Counted from the first letter of the stretch, positions 10,429 through 21,167 are shown. The stretch is 64,000 bases of DNA from Rhipicephalus microplus (GCF_043290135.1 NW_027464601.1:6392501-6456500); one strand, 5' to 3'. Numbers and translations are program-made. Notes: generated by a model not told the origin, from the letters alone.

Positions 10429-13240
10429 TTAGCATCCATCAAAAAGTATTTTTTCCTGCAATAGCACTTCTTCAAGTTGCACTTTAAATGCTTTTTCTGT
10501 ACAGTCAAAATTAAGCTTATGTTCTAATTTGTTTAATATACAAGTTGTTTGATGGGTAAAAGTTTGTTTACCATAATTTGTTCTTGTTCGTTGTGGCCGG
10601 CGTAAGATTTGGCGGATCGGATAAGTGTGTTGTCTTGCTCCTTCGTTGGGCTCATACAGTTTTCTGGTGTACATGATTTGCAATATTTTCATATAACAGA
10701 CTTGATCGGCACGAAGCATATGATATCTTTGAAATAAAGGTGCTGTCCTCAAGTTTGCGTAGTTTCCTTGGTGTTTGCAGTATATGCGTAGAAACCTTTT
10801 TTGCAGAAGTACAAAATTCTTGTAGTTAGTTTTTGTAGTTAATCCCCACACCAGAGCTCCATGCCACAGCTTAGAATAAAAAAGGCAATTGCATAGCTGT
10901 TGTTTCATCCATAGGGGAATCAGTTTAGAAATTCTGTACCTAATACCAATGCTTTTTGATTAGTCTACACATAGTTGGCTAATATGCGCGTTCCAGCTTA
11001 ACTCTTCATTAACCGTCCCTCCAAGAAACTTCTGGTTTGTCACTTGCTGCAGTTTCATTCCTGCATAACTCATAGTTATTACCTTATAGACGGGTGTATT
11101 GCGCGACCTGAATATAATGTATTTTGTTTTTTCATCGTTTATTTGCAATTTATTTCGATTCATCCAGCAAGCTAGTGATACAAGACAGTAATTCACACTG
11201 TATTCTAATCCATTCAGGTCCCGTAATTTAAAAAATAGATTTGTGTCGTCAGCGTACATTATTAATTTTGGGGAATCAGGTATATTAACTATATAATTTA
11301 CGAAAATTATGAATAATAACGGACCAAGCTTAAAGCCCTGAGGGACGCCTCGTTCAAGCGTTAGATAACTACACGAAAGATCCTGCATCGTACGAAATGT
11401 TAACAATTACTTAAATAGCTTTTCAGCAACCGACTTGCAACACCCCTAATTCCGTACTTCTCTAACTTCTGTAACAAAATTTTGTAATCTATAGAATCAA
11501 ATGCCTTCTTTGGAACTAAAAATAGTTATTATTTTATCTTTGATATACAAGTGTGCTTTTTCAGTGGATTTATTCTTTTGGAAGCCATACTGACTCATTG
11601 CAATTACCTTGCGTTCGTTAAAAAATGAAACTAACCGGACGTAAATTTTATCTTCTAAAATCTTTGGAAACACAGTTCAGATAGATATTGACCTGTAATT
11701 ACTCAATTGTCCATTATCCCCCCCCCCATTGTGTATTGGCGTAACTCGCGCTATTTTCAATTCTTCCGGGAAAATTCCACCAGTTAATGTTAAATTTAGT
11801 GAATATGCTAGCACTTCGCTAATCTCATGCGCGACATGTATTACTGCATTCGAAGTTATTCCGTCTATACCCGCAGCTACATTTTGTTTTAGCTTTTTTA
11901 TTACTGCTACTACTTCGTTGGGATCTGTTGGTCTCAAGAAAATAGTTTCATTGACCTCGGTTATAACTTCATTATTATTTCTACTGCTTTCTGCACCAGG
12001 TGGATAAGCCCCCGCTTTTATAAAATGTCTGTTCATATTGCCAACTAGTTTTGTGTTTTCTGCTGTCGTCAGGGCTGTGTGGGATTGGTCGCTTCTTGTT
12101 CTTCCCGCTAGATTGTTAACTGTTTCCCACATTTTTTTTTTTGGTTGATTTCGCAGGCGATAGAAAAGTCCCTCAAAATACACGTCTTTTGCCCTTTTAA
12201 TATCACTGTTTAATTTATTTCTACATTTCTTATACTCCTTTAGCACTTCTGGATCGCGATTTCTAAGAAACTTGTGAAATATTGAATTTTTATGTTTTAT
12301 ACGTTTATACAAGTTGTTATCTACCCATGGCTTTCTTGCTTTTTTGTTTCTGTGATAAGCTTGTTGCAATGAAAAAGCAATGTGATAGTATTCACGCATA
12401 CGCTGCAAGAAGATACTGTAAGCCTTCCCAGCCTCAGATTCACGATAAGCATCTTGCCATTATTTTTTTGACAGTAACAGCCTAAAATTCTTCAATGTTT
12501 GATCATTATTCTTGCGATAAAAATGAGCTGGGCGACGTGCATTTCCAAAACTGTAGCTGATTTTGATAATGCGAAAAATCGGAAGATGATCGCTTACATC
12601 AGAAACTAGAACACCTGCTTTGATGTCACTACTGCATATGTTTGATAGGCATACGTCTATTAAAGTACCAGAAATTGCCGTTATTCTTGTGAGCAAATCA
12701 ATAAAGTTTTTGAAAGTATAACAATGAACAAGATTTCTTATCTCATGTGACCACGTGTCTTCTCATATCATGTTTATGTTAATATCACCCATGATAATGG
12801 AGAGTTCAATTGTTTGGTATTGTTGATGAAGTAACCGCTCTAAAAATTATTAAAATTGATTTTTTGCCCATTCGGGGGCCTGTAAATTACAAATACTGTT
12901 GTTTTTCCTATTCGCAGCGTTAAACACTTGACATCCTCACTAATTTCTGAGAGTTCTTCAGCCACAGAGTAAGAAGGGGTGTCTTTGACATATATTGCCA
13001 CTCCGCCCCTTCTTTTTGTTCCTCACCAGGTGTTCAGAATGATAGCCAGAAAAAAATGGAGTTTGATCATGTACCGTCATGCAGGTCTCGGTTATACATA
13101 TAATATCAAATTTTACTGCTGTCGAATCGAAATAGATGCTTAGATCTTCTACTTTATTTCTCATGCTTCTCGCATTATTATGTACGGCTCTCAAAGCATT
13201 CTCTTCATTTAGCTCTTTCGCCAGTCTACCCAAGGTGTAG
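10429..13240 (-). pseudogene. CR1-type LINE ORF2: endonuclease and RT
   Basis: Endonuclease remnants read leftward: AVHNNARSMRNKVEDL, FDIICITET, VFVIYRPPN, IIMGDI and VSDHLPIF. RT: NVAAGIDGITSNA, FPEELKIARVTPIHNGG, LSNYRSISI, RGVPQGFKLGPLLF, and the catalytic box MYADDTNLFF, then the thumb segment KTKYIIF...QKFLGGTVNEELSW. The C-terminal block (10429-10908) has LWHGALVWGL and ends KILFDGC. Stops or frameshifts fall near 12960, 12760, 12460, 11677-11406 and 10959-10908. No RNase H follows, as in the CR1 clade. Confidence 0.85.
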
Positions 13241-13296
13241 TATTCATTTTTTCGTTTTCGATTGCCATTTGGAGATGCCTCTCAGACACTGCCTGT

Positions 13297-14004
13297 CTAT
13301 TCTAAGGGTGCCATTTTGGACAGATAGTCTAGACTAGTTATGCCCAGAACAGGAGGGTTGTCGTCTCTTCTTGCGCATACTTTGCCTCTTGACGTCCAAA
13401 CGTACTTCCGCGTTACTTCTCTCTTTCTTTGTTTTGTGGCTGCAAGCAACTTCTTGTTTGCCTGTGTCAGGTGGTCATTGACGAACACATTATTCGTAGT
13501 CTGATCTCTCAGTGTTGCTGCATTTAACCTCTTTTTCCTTGCCAGTGTGAAAACCTCATCTCGCTTGCTTCTTTGAACAAAACGAACAATTATATTCTTA
13601 GTTCCTGCCTTTGGAGTCTGCACCTAGTGGTAGGTGTCAATATCAGTCGGACTAATCGTGGCACCAATGCACTGCCCTATCCGTTCAACAACTTTTACGG
13701 GATCAGCCTGTTCTGTTATTCCCTTAATTTCCAGATTGTTCATGCGTTGATACTGTTCCAATTCGTCAATTTGTTGTGACAGTCTTTCATTCTCCGTTTT
13801 TAATTTTCTGTTAAGGGTTGTCATTTCCCTCACTTCCTCTCTGAGTGCTGCAATTTCTTTGCTCAGGCCCTTCACATCATCGCATGTGTCCGAGCAATAC
13901 TTCATGCTGTCCTTCAATTCTCTCATTTCTGTTCTCAAGTCACGCTTCATATTATCAATGAGCTTCCCAACTTCTTTTATGTCCTTAATATCAGATGGTG
14001 CCAT
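13297..14004 (-). pseudogene. CR1-type LINE ORF1, coiled-coil RNA-binding protein
   Basis: Starts at the ATG at 14004 (MAPSDIKDIKEV). Residues about 30-100 form a heptad-rich coiled coil (KEIAALREEVREM, KLKTENERLSQQ), followed by NLEIKGI, the start of the nucleic-acid-binding domain, then IIVRFVQRSKRDEVF, NVFVNDHLTQANKKLL and KYVWTSRGKVCAR. One in-frame TAG at about 13624-13626 (DTYH*VQTP) is the only break in 236 codons. The frame also stays open upstream of 14004 into the leader (MLRILLSVLPRE), which is shared with 55151-55208, so an alternative upstream start is possible. Confidence 0.8.
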
Positions 14005-14034
14005 GACTAGTAACAAGAATGGCAGCACAACAAG

Positions 14035-14775
14035 AGAGAAAAAAAAATTGCCCACGGCTTCCCTCGGGAGAACACTGAGGAGGATGCGGAGCATATAATT
14101 GGTTAACGGGGTGTTAAAGTGCGACTTACTTGGGTCGATGGCTAAATTGGTTAACGTGGTTGTGAAATGGGGTGTTAAATTGCGACTTACTTGGGTCGAT
14201 GGCTAAATTGGTTAACGTGGTTGTAGGAGGGGGTGTTAAATGAGTGAACACGTACACACGTATGCGAAAGGGCGGCGCTGTCGAAGGGACGTCGATCATT
14301 GTGTTTGTGGATTCGTTGGAATTCATTTCACCGCGACCTTGGACGTCGACGCGCCGTACAAACCAACCGACGAGCGGCAACTGAGCGAGCGAGCGCCGAC
14401 CTTGAGTATATACACAGCGCGACGGCGCATGCACTGTCAGCTGTCGAATGTTCGAGAAGGGGGAGAAGCGCAACGGCGCATGCGCGCGCGTCAGCTGCCG
14501 ATGTTCTCGAAGCGCGACGGCTCATGCGCGCGCGTCAGCTGCCGATGTTCTCGAAGCGTGACGGCGCATATGCGCTACATTATACAGCTAGCGAATGTTC
14601 GTGAAGAGGAGAAGCGCACGCGTTGTGTAGAGGAGGAAGGGTGCACAGATGGTGGAGGAGTGAAGCGCGCGCGGTGTGTAGAGGAGGAAGGGATGCACAG
14701 ATGGTGGAAGAAGGAGGAGGAAGCTTGCGGACGGCGCCGCACTACAAGCCTCGAGTATTAGATGCTCCGCATCTA
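14035..14775 (-). promoter_or_regulatory. HSE/TATA/Inr promoter module and leader upstream of CR1 ORF1 (copy A)
   Basis: Inverted match to 54471-55208. On the minus strand: four heat-shock-element-like triplets (TTCacGAAcaTTC near 14604-14592, two TTCGAGAACATC near 14555 and 14510, TTCtcGAAcaTTC near 14454), interleaved with CAGCTG and GCGCATGCGC (NRF1-like) motifs. Then comes a TATA box (GTATATAC, about 14413-14405) and an arthropod-type initiator TCAGTT (14384-14379), about 31 bp downstream, the canonical spacing. The leader holds two cccaaGTAAGT donor-like sites before ORF1. The module is bounded by near-identical inverted 17-mers. Confidence 0.7.
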
Positions 14776-14853
14776 AAAAAGACACTTTGTTCGGCAGCAG
14801 AGCGTTTTGGAAAAGACAGCTACGCAGTACAATAATTATTTAGGTAATTCTCA

Positions 14854-15402
14854 CCTGCAAGTGCAGACAGCTCAGATTAGATGCGTGCTGTATTTGCACC
14901 ACTGCCGAACTGTTGAACGGGTCAGTCAGTCCATAATATTTGAAGGAGCGTCTCGGTGGGCGTAGTTTCCAGTCCGCAGTCGGTCACGTGTCGTGGATAT
15001 GGTGATTGCCCTCACTGCTTGGGTCGTAGCAGCCACCACATCGAAAGACGACGCCTCTGCGCTCCGGATGCGTTGGTCGCTGCTATCTGAGATACCTGCA
15101 AGTGTAGACAGCTCAGATTAGATGCGTGCTGTATTCGCACCGCTGCTGAACTGTTGAACGGGTCAGTCAGTCCGTCCTATTTGAAGCAGCGTCTCGGTGG
15201 GCGTAGTTTCCAGTCCACAGTCGGTCACGTGTCATGGATATGGCGATTGCCCTCACTGCTTGCGTCGTAGCAGCCGCCACATCGAAAGACGACGCCTCTG
15301 CGCTCCGGATGCGTTCGTCGCTGCTATCCGAGATACCTGCAAGTGCAGACAGCTCAGATTAGATGCGTGCCGTATTCGCAGCGCTGCCGAACTGTTGGCA
15401 GT
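14854..15402. repeat. 241-bp tandem repeat, 2.3 units
   Basis: The motif cctgcaagtgYagacagctc recurs at 14854, 15095 and 15336, exactly 241 bp apart. Two units are complete; the third stops after about 67 bp. Each unit carries gtcggtcacgtgtc (an E-box, CACGTG) and ctcagattagatgcgtgc. They lie upstream of the promoter module in the direction of CR1 transcription, in the position of L1 5' monomers. Confidence 0.92.
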
Positions 15403-15430
15403 GGTTGTGCACCGCTGCCGAACTGTTTTA

Positions 15431-15570
15431 AGTGAATGAGGGCGCGCACACACACACGGGCCCTAGAACAAAGAAATCGCACAGACCAAGAGCGCCTACT
15501 CTCAGCCACAGTTTATTCGAACGAAAGGTAGGTACATAACAAGGTGCTTGATTGGGCTGGTTGTTGCTGC
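15431..15570 (-). mobile_element. 3' region of an old Penelope-like element
   Basis: Matches 46165-46307. On the minus strand it reads through gttcgaataaactgtggctgagagtaggcgctcttgg with an AATAAA signal, the non-coding tail downstream of the GIY-YIG remnant at 15880-16370. The palindrome at 15571-15716 interrupts it. Confidence 0.5.
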
Positions 15571-15716
15571 TGGTAGACAAAGCAAGTGCTTAACAGCGCC
15601 AACTACAGGAGGAGATAGAAAAGACGAGAACAGAGCGCTGAACACTCAGCGCTCTGTTCTCGTCTCTTCTATCTCCTCCTATCGTTGGCGCTGTTAAGCA
15701 CTTTCTTCGTCTACCA
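15571..15716. repeat. 146-bp palindrome of two Penelope-like 3' termini
   Basis: Arms of about 70 bp: ggtagacaaagcaagtgcttaacagcg inverted against gcgctgttaagcactttcttcgtctacc. The centre is agcgctgaacactcagcgct. Arm ends match the outer ends of the inverted PLE pair at 33006 and 35346, so two 3' termini face outward. Copy 2 has the same structure at 46308-46453, so it predates the duplication. Confidence 0.9.
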
Positions 15717-16480
15717 AGTAGGTACGTATATATCACGTCTGCCACATGACCTGTCTGGTGAAACAGCAGAAAAGAACACAGAAAATGGGGCTGTAAAACA
15801 CGTGCCTCAGGTCGGATTTTCAGAGCGTTGATGAGGTATGAAAATTCATTTTCTGTTAACGCAATGGAGAGAGCACTTACGCATTTCTTCTCATTTCACC
15901 CTATGTGAAACGCCTCTATTAGCTCTCTGGTGGTCCAATCTGGTTGTTTTCATAAAACAATAGCATCGCAGAAAAAAGGGATTCAACTACACGAGCTGCA
16001 ATTTTCGGGCAAGTGTAAACTATCTTTTGTGTCCAACGGTCTCATGTGTTCTTGCAACCTAGTGTTGACCTGTCTTCCCGTTTAGCCTATGTAGATGCGG
16101 CCAAATGACAATGATACCAAACGTACAACACCAGTTTAACACATAACATGCGACCGCCTATGATTCACGTTGCATCCACCTTGTTTTCGAGCCTTAGCGT
16201 TTTGCGCTAGCTTTCTATCTATTCTGCTACATAGCTTGTGTAATTTAACTGGAAGAGAAACGCAGCTCGCGTTCTGTCTCGCGCTCTGTGATGCAACCTC
16301 GCTGAATATCGTGTGGCTGACTTCAATTGAAGTTTTACTTTTCATCGATGACAGGGACTCGTAACACATTGTGAAATCAATTCTGAATCATTTGTAAACA
16401 GTTGAGCTATATAAACTCTTTTCAATTGTAAAATTGGTCTTTAACTTCAGCGAGGCTAAACTTGACCAGAAGGCGCTACA
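15717..16480 (-). pseudogene. Penelope-like element, GIY-YIG endonuclease remnant
   Basis: Read leftward, the frame gives RIDRKLAQNAKARKQGG (about 16230) and then, near 16130-15990, SLSFGRIYIG*TGRQVNTRLQEH, the nuclease core (normally GKCYIGQTGRC) with a stop in place of Q. Further along is DWTTRELIEAFHIG, the C-terminal conserved block, at about 15940-15890. Multiple stops make it inactive. In copy 2 the part corresponding to 15750-16224 is deleted (gccacatga joined to gctacatagc). Because the PLE reading continues across that junction here, copy 1 keeps the ancestral state. Confidence 0.72.
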
Positions 16481-16521
16481 ACTGTGCGAGTTCCACAACA
16501 GAATGGAAAACACATAACTAA

Positions 16522-16761
16522 TTGATTGATTTGTGGGGTTTAACGTCTCAAAACCACCATATGATTATGAGAAACGCCGTAGTGGAGGACGCCGGAAATT
16601 TTGACCACCTGGGGTTCTTTAACGTGCACCCAAATCTGAGCACACGGGCCTACGACATTTCCACCTCCATCGGAAATGCAGCCGCCGCAGCCGGGATTCG
16701 AACCCGCGCCCTGCGGGTCAGCAGCGGAGTACCTTAGCCACTAGACCACCGCGGCGGGGCA
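16522..16761 (-). mobile_element. tRNA-derived SINE (Ruka-like) with 15-bp target duplication
   Basis: Flanked by aaaacacataactaa at 16507-16521 and 16762-16776; copy 2 has a single unoccupied copy at 46768-46782. On the minus strand it starts CCCCGCCGCGGTGGTCTAGTGG, with an A-box-like TGGTCTAGTGGCTAAGG and the Pol III B box GGTTCGAATCC. The tRNA-unrelated body follows (ACCTCAGGTGGTC type) and ends tcaatcaat. The resemblance to the Ruka SINE of ixodid ticks is from memory. Well preserved, so probably young. Confidence 0.92.
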
Positions 16762-16776
16762 AAAACACATAACTAA

Positions 16777-17089
16777 AACCAAGAAATTGTTTGCCGCACC
16801 TCTGCAGCTTATCGGGCGAACTGGTAGCGGAGTGGGCCATGAAAACGTCAAAATATAACAGTTTTGTAAGGTGTCAGTAAACACCGCATACATTAGACGT
16901 TTATTGTTGCGTCGTTTGTTGCCATGACTTGCAGTTTTGCGCAAAAAGAAATATTTGAATTTTCCATTAACGCCTACGATCGCCTTAAGTGTTGCGTCAT
17001 TTTGTTACGCTCTTTATCATAGATCGATGGGAATCAATCTTATGTTACTCTATGAGGGCGTTTGCATTGCGTTGAAGTTGTCACCATGG
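16777..17089. other. Duplicated non-coding DNA up to the right duplication breakpoint
   Basis: Matches 46783-47096. No gene seen. The two copies diverge abruptly after gttgtcaccatgg; beyond it copy 2 enters the GATA array and copy 1 enters the GGGTGTA region. Confidence 0.6.
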
Positions 17090-17129
17090 CCGTCACTGTA
17101 AACCAAATTACGCCTATATTGGTGCTTTA

Positions 17130-17340
17130 CAGTGTCTATAGCTCACACCCCTACATCCCACGAAGTGGGTGTATCAAGCAGGACTACACCTATATCGTGG
17201 GCTGATTCCCGAATTTACACCCTATAGCACATTTTTAGGGTATAAAATCAAATGTACACCCAAGTGGTCTTAAGGGAGTGAGGGTGTAAAAGCGAATGTA
17301 CACACAAGTAATCTTAAGGGCGTAAGGGTGTAATATTGCT
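17130..17340. repeat. GGGTGTA/TACACCC-rich repeat
   Basis: Repeated gggtgtaa and tacaccc words, including two tandem units of about 44 bp (from 17249 and 17293) around cttaaggg.g..agggtgtaa. Related sequence lies at 28215-28345 and 40845-41035. Looks like a degenerate MITE or low-order repeat; no termini could be fixed. Confidence 0.55.
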
Positions 17341-17538
17341 ATGATACCTTAACATTCTTTCAGAGAGAGAAACGAGAAAAAAAGAAGGCAGGTAGGTTAA
17401 CCAGATGCTAGTATCCGGTATGCTTCCCTACACTGGGGTTGGGGAATAGGGGGTTGAAAGAGAAAGGGGGAGTTAAAAAATAAATAAGAAAAAAACACCG
17501 ACACACACGCACACACGAAATCAGTCCCCTCAGAGGCG

Positions 17539-20500
17539 TTACGACAGGCCAGTAGTTTGTAAGAAGCCCAGTAGCGCTTGCATGGCTTTCTTCTGTGACG
17601 ATAAGTCATGACGATGGCGCAGTATACTTTCTTTTGACAGCGGCTGGTCATCTAACCTGTTTAGTTTATTAGAAAGGTGTTGTCTTTCCAGGTTGTGTTT
17701 CGGGCAGTCACACAGGATATGTTTTATTGTTTCTTCGCGCAGTGTGCACAGTCGGCGGTGTCGGCCATACCTATGCGGAACGCGTACGCACGGGTAAACG
17801 CGACTCCACAGAGCAGTAGCGTCGCCTCGTCGAATTTTTGTTGGAAGCTGCATGCTTAACGTTGGATCAAGGGATCGTAATCTTGCATGCGTAAAAAGAG
17901 GCTCATTCCAAAGAGCCATGGAGCGTTGGCGAGCAAGAATGCGGAGCCTCCTAGCAGCGTCCGTCCTTGAGAGAGGTAATGACTGGTCGTTGCCTTCTGT
18001 ATGCGCTGAACGGGCAGCTTGATCAGCTCGTTCGTTACCGATAATTCCACAGTGGCTTGGCAACCACTGAAATATAACGTGGTGCCCTTTCTCTGTTATA
18101 TGGTGTAGCATTTCTGCTGTTTCAAATACCAACTGCTCGTGTGGACCACGGCGTAGATTTGACAGAACTGACTGCAGTGTCGCCTTGCAGTCGCAGAAAA
18201 TCGTCCACCGTTTCGTGCTTTGGTCGTTAATGAAACGCAGCGCAGCGCGAAGCGCTGCAAGCTCTGCTGCCGTTGTTGTGGTTGCATGAGCTGTCCTGAA
18301 TTTGATGGTTGTGGCGTGCGTTGGAATAACGACCGCTGCTGTTGAGCTGTTTGGCAGGACGGAGCCGTCGGTGTAGACGTGGGTGCAGTCTTGGTAATTC
18401 TCGTAAAGCAGAAGTAAGGCGAGCTGCTTGAGGGCTGGTATTGAGAAATCTCGGTTTTTCTGGATGCCTGATGTTGTCAGGTTGATTACTGGCTGTTTGA
18501 GGCACCCTGGAAGAATTGAAGGTCTCGCCGCGGGCGTAAAACCAGTTAGTAGGGAGTCACCATGTGTAGTTATTGTTCGAAAAAATGAAGTATGAGGTCT
18601 ATCCTCTGGTAGAGAGGCTAGGTGGTGATGGGGAGTCCGGCCCACATGCCTTATGTGTGTCCTCAAAGCTTCAATTTCCATATGGGTCTGCACGAGGTGG
18701 TCTTTGCCTATAGCTATAGTCGCCATTGTTGAGTCACCCTGAGGCAGACCTAGACATAATTAAAGTGCCTGTGCCTGAACGCTTTGTATCATGCGTCGAC
18801 TTTTTATGCTGGCTTTTGATAATGCAGGCAGACTGTATCGTAAAAAGCCAAGAAAAAGTACCCTGTACAGTCGTAACATAGCTTTAGGCTGCATTCACCA
18901 AGTCTTTCCAGCGAGAAACTTGAAAATATGGCATATGCCTGTCAATCGCGTTTTCAAATACGACACATGAGGGCTCCATGATATGTCTCTGTCGACTATG
19001 ACACCCAGAAATTTGTGAGATCGACGATATGGTATATTTTGACCGTTAATTGACACTCTGTAATTTGACATGGGTTTGCGCGGAAATGCCAGAAGAGCGC
19101 ACTCTCCGGAGGGAATTTGCAGGCCTCGATTGCGTAGATACAAAGTTGATGCAGTAGCAGCTCTCTGTATTCTCGCTCGTAACTGCAGGCGAGTTACTGC
19201 AGATGTTCAGATGCAAGTGTCATCAGCGTACGTGTGTTGATAGATAAATATTGTTTGGTAGGTGCGTGTTGAGAGCGATTAGTGTTATATTGAATAGCAC
19301 GGGGCTAAGTACGCCACGACAACTGAAATGGGTAGACGTGTTCCCGGTCTCTGTACTCACAAAATAGGATTGCAATTGGAGATTACTGCGTATCCACTTG
19401 AACATTCGGCCACCCACTCCAATCTCTTTTAGTGCGGTAAGGACGGCTTCATGTGTAACGTTATCATAGGCTCCTTTGACGTCAAGGAACAGAGAGGCGC
19501 AAAGACGCTTAGGCCTTTCTCGTGTTCAACGTACGTGATTAGATCGATGACGCTATCGATAGATGATCGACCACGTCGAAAGCCAGCCATGGCATTTGGG
19601 TAGATCTCATGATACTCCAAGTACCACTCGAGTCGGCCGAGAATCATTCTCTCCATCACTTTACCCACGCAACTAGCCAATGCGATCGGGCGATAGGAGG
19701 AGAGTTCCAATGGTGATTTGCCAGGTTGTAGTAATGGTACTAGACGACTAGTTTTCCAACTTAAGGGGACAGTGCCCTCTAGCCAACAATCATTATATAG
19801 CTGAAGTAGAGCTATTCTCGCGCGCTCACCCAGATGACACAGGGCTCTGTAGAAGATTCCGTCAGGTCCTGGTGTGGAGGTCCGTTTGCATGAAGCGAGT
19901 GCTGCTTTGAGCTCCTGAATGGTGAACGGGAAGTCCATACAGGAGTCACGTGGTGGCGGACAACTGCTCGAAAATAGTGAGCTGCTAATGGCTGGAGTTT
20001 GCCCTGATAATCCGGCACCGAACTCTTTAGCAGCGTCTACATCTGGTCTATTTTGGTGAAAGGCTAAGGCCTTGAATGGTGACTTCTGAATGGGCGATGA
20101 CCGCAAACCATATCTCAACCGCAAACCGTCCTCCATATCTGCGATAAAGGCTTTCGAGCGTCGAGTGACTCGCAGAAAGTAATCCAGCGTTGGAATTCTA
20201 GCTTGTCCAACCAACGTTTGATCTTCTTCTGCATACGTCTAGCAGTCCGTAAATCTTCTATGTCCTTCGTGCGCCGGTACCTTCTTTCAGCTCGTCGTCG
20301 CAAGGCTCGAAGCCGCTCCAGCTATAAGTCGATGTCCGTGATTCTTCCAGGGCATGGGATGGTACACACAGTGTCTTTTACAGTGCTCTTGATGGCCTCT
20401 TGTAAATCAGATATGTGTTTTTGGCATTGATCTTCTATACGGGACTGACATTTTTTCCAGTCCACTCTTTTAACCATGTCGCGCACTTTAGGAGGCGAAA

Positions 20501-21164
20501 ATTTTTCGATCTTGACGAATGTTGGAATGTGATCACTCCCGTGCGTTTCTATATCCGTGAACAATTCAGTATGTTTCACTAGGCTTCGCGAGACAGCTAC
20601 TGTATGTGGAGCCACGTAAAAATGTAGGACTGCCATCGTTCAGTACCCAAAGTTGGTTGTCGGAGGCAAAAGACACCAAGCTTCTGCCCTTCATGTTGGT
20701 ATTCTGACTTCCCCAGAATGTATGATGAGCGTCAAAATCCCCAATAACAACACACGGGTCAGGAGTTAACGCTAGGATTTCTCGTAGTCTTTTTTGACCG
20801 AAACGGCTTGATGGTGATAGGTATGCGCCAACGACAGTGATGTTGAGCCTCCTCTTTTTCACTCTCAAGCATGCGTATTGGTTTCCGTCATGAGGTGGTA
20901 CAGGTTGAAGAATGTAAGTGAGGTCTCGGCGAATGTACACCAGAACCTTGCTGCTTTCAGTAACAGTAGACGACATAAAAGGTTCGTATCCCGAGAGTCG
21001 TATTGCACTCGATAAGTTCGGCTCATAAATGACGATTACGGGAACATATTGACGTACACAAATCGACGAAAGTCACCAATGCGCGATCTCAGTCCCCTGG
21101 CATTCCACTGCAGTATTGCTGCTTTACGAACCTCATCCCTGAAAGACAGTGGTGGGTTAGCCAT
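17539..21164 (-). pseudogene. Host LINE ORF2: endonuclease, RT, RNase H
   Basis: Begins at the ATG at 21164 (MANPPLSF), four bases past the ORF1 stop. Endonuclease: ILQWNARGL, VVGAYLSPSS, CVVIGDFDAHHTFWG. RT: CKRTSTPGPDG, SWKTSRLVPLLQPGKSP, SSYRPIALASCVGKV, MAGFRRGRSSIDSV, then a disrupted stretch (19145-19430) over the catalytic boxes, and YRRSHKFLGVIVDRDISW. RNase H is intact (17539-18726): HVYTDGSVLPNS, TAAELAALRAAL, IFCDCKATLQ, WLPSHCGIIGNERAD. A C-terminal HILCDCPKH finger residue cluster ends the frame. Several frameshifts and stops between 18726 and 21000 inactivate it. Confidence 0.87.
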
Positions 21165-21167
21165 GGT

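Larger units (their letters stand above)
10017..15430 (-). mobile_element. CR1-type LINE with promoter leader and 241-bp tandem 5' repeats
   Basis: The whole block is missing from copy 2, where 46140-46175 runs straight through (gacacatctttcaagtgaac). Flanks suggest a weak short target repeat (ttttcaa / ttttaa). Read leftward: three tandem 241-bp units (last partial), a Pol II promoter module, ORF1, ORF2, and a 3' UTR ending in AT-rich sequence at about 10017. The ORF1 (coiled coil plus RNA-binding domain) and ORF2 without RNase H are CR1-like. That repeats, promoter and ORFs are one insertion, not nested ones, is inferred from the single empty site. Confidence 0.78.
1758..17089 (+). repeat. 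Segmental duplication, copy 1 (expanded)
   Basis: Collinear blocks 1758-3446, 9284-10016, 15431-15749, 16225-16521 and 16762-17089 match 43767-47096 in the same order and orientation. In one sampled block (3291-3445 against 45296-45446) I count five substitutions and one 3-nt gap. The intervening blocks are three transposon insertions in this copy and a 475-bp stretch lost from the other. Both copies end at the same gttgtcaccatgg. Confidence 0.9.

Noticed and set aside
15571..15716. microRNA precursor hairpin
   Set aside because: Arms are about 70 bp of Penelope terminus on each side, too long and transposon-derived; a small-RNA source is possible but not a miRNA gene.
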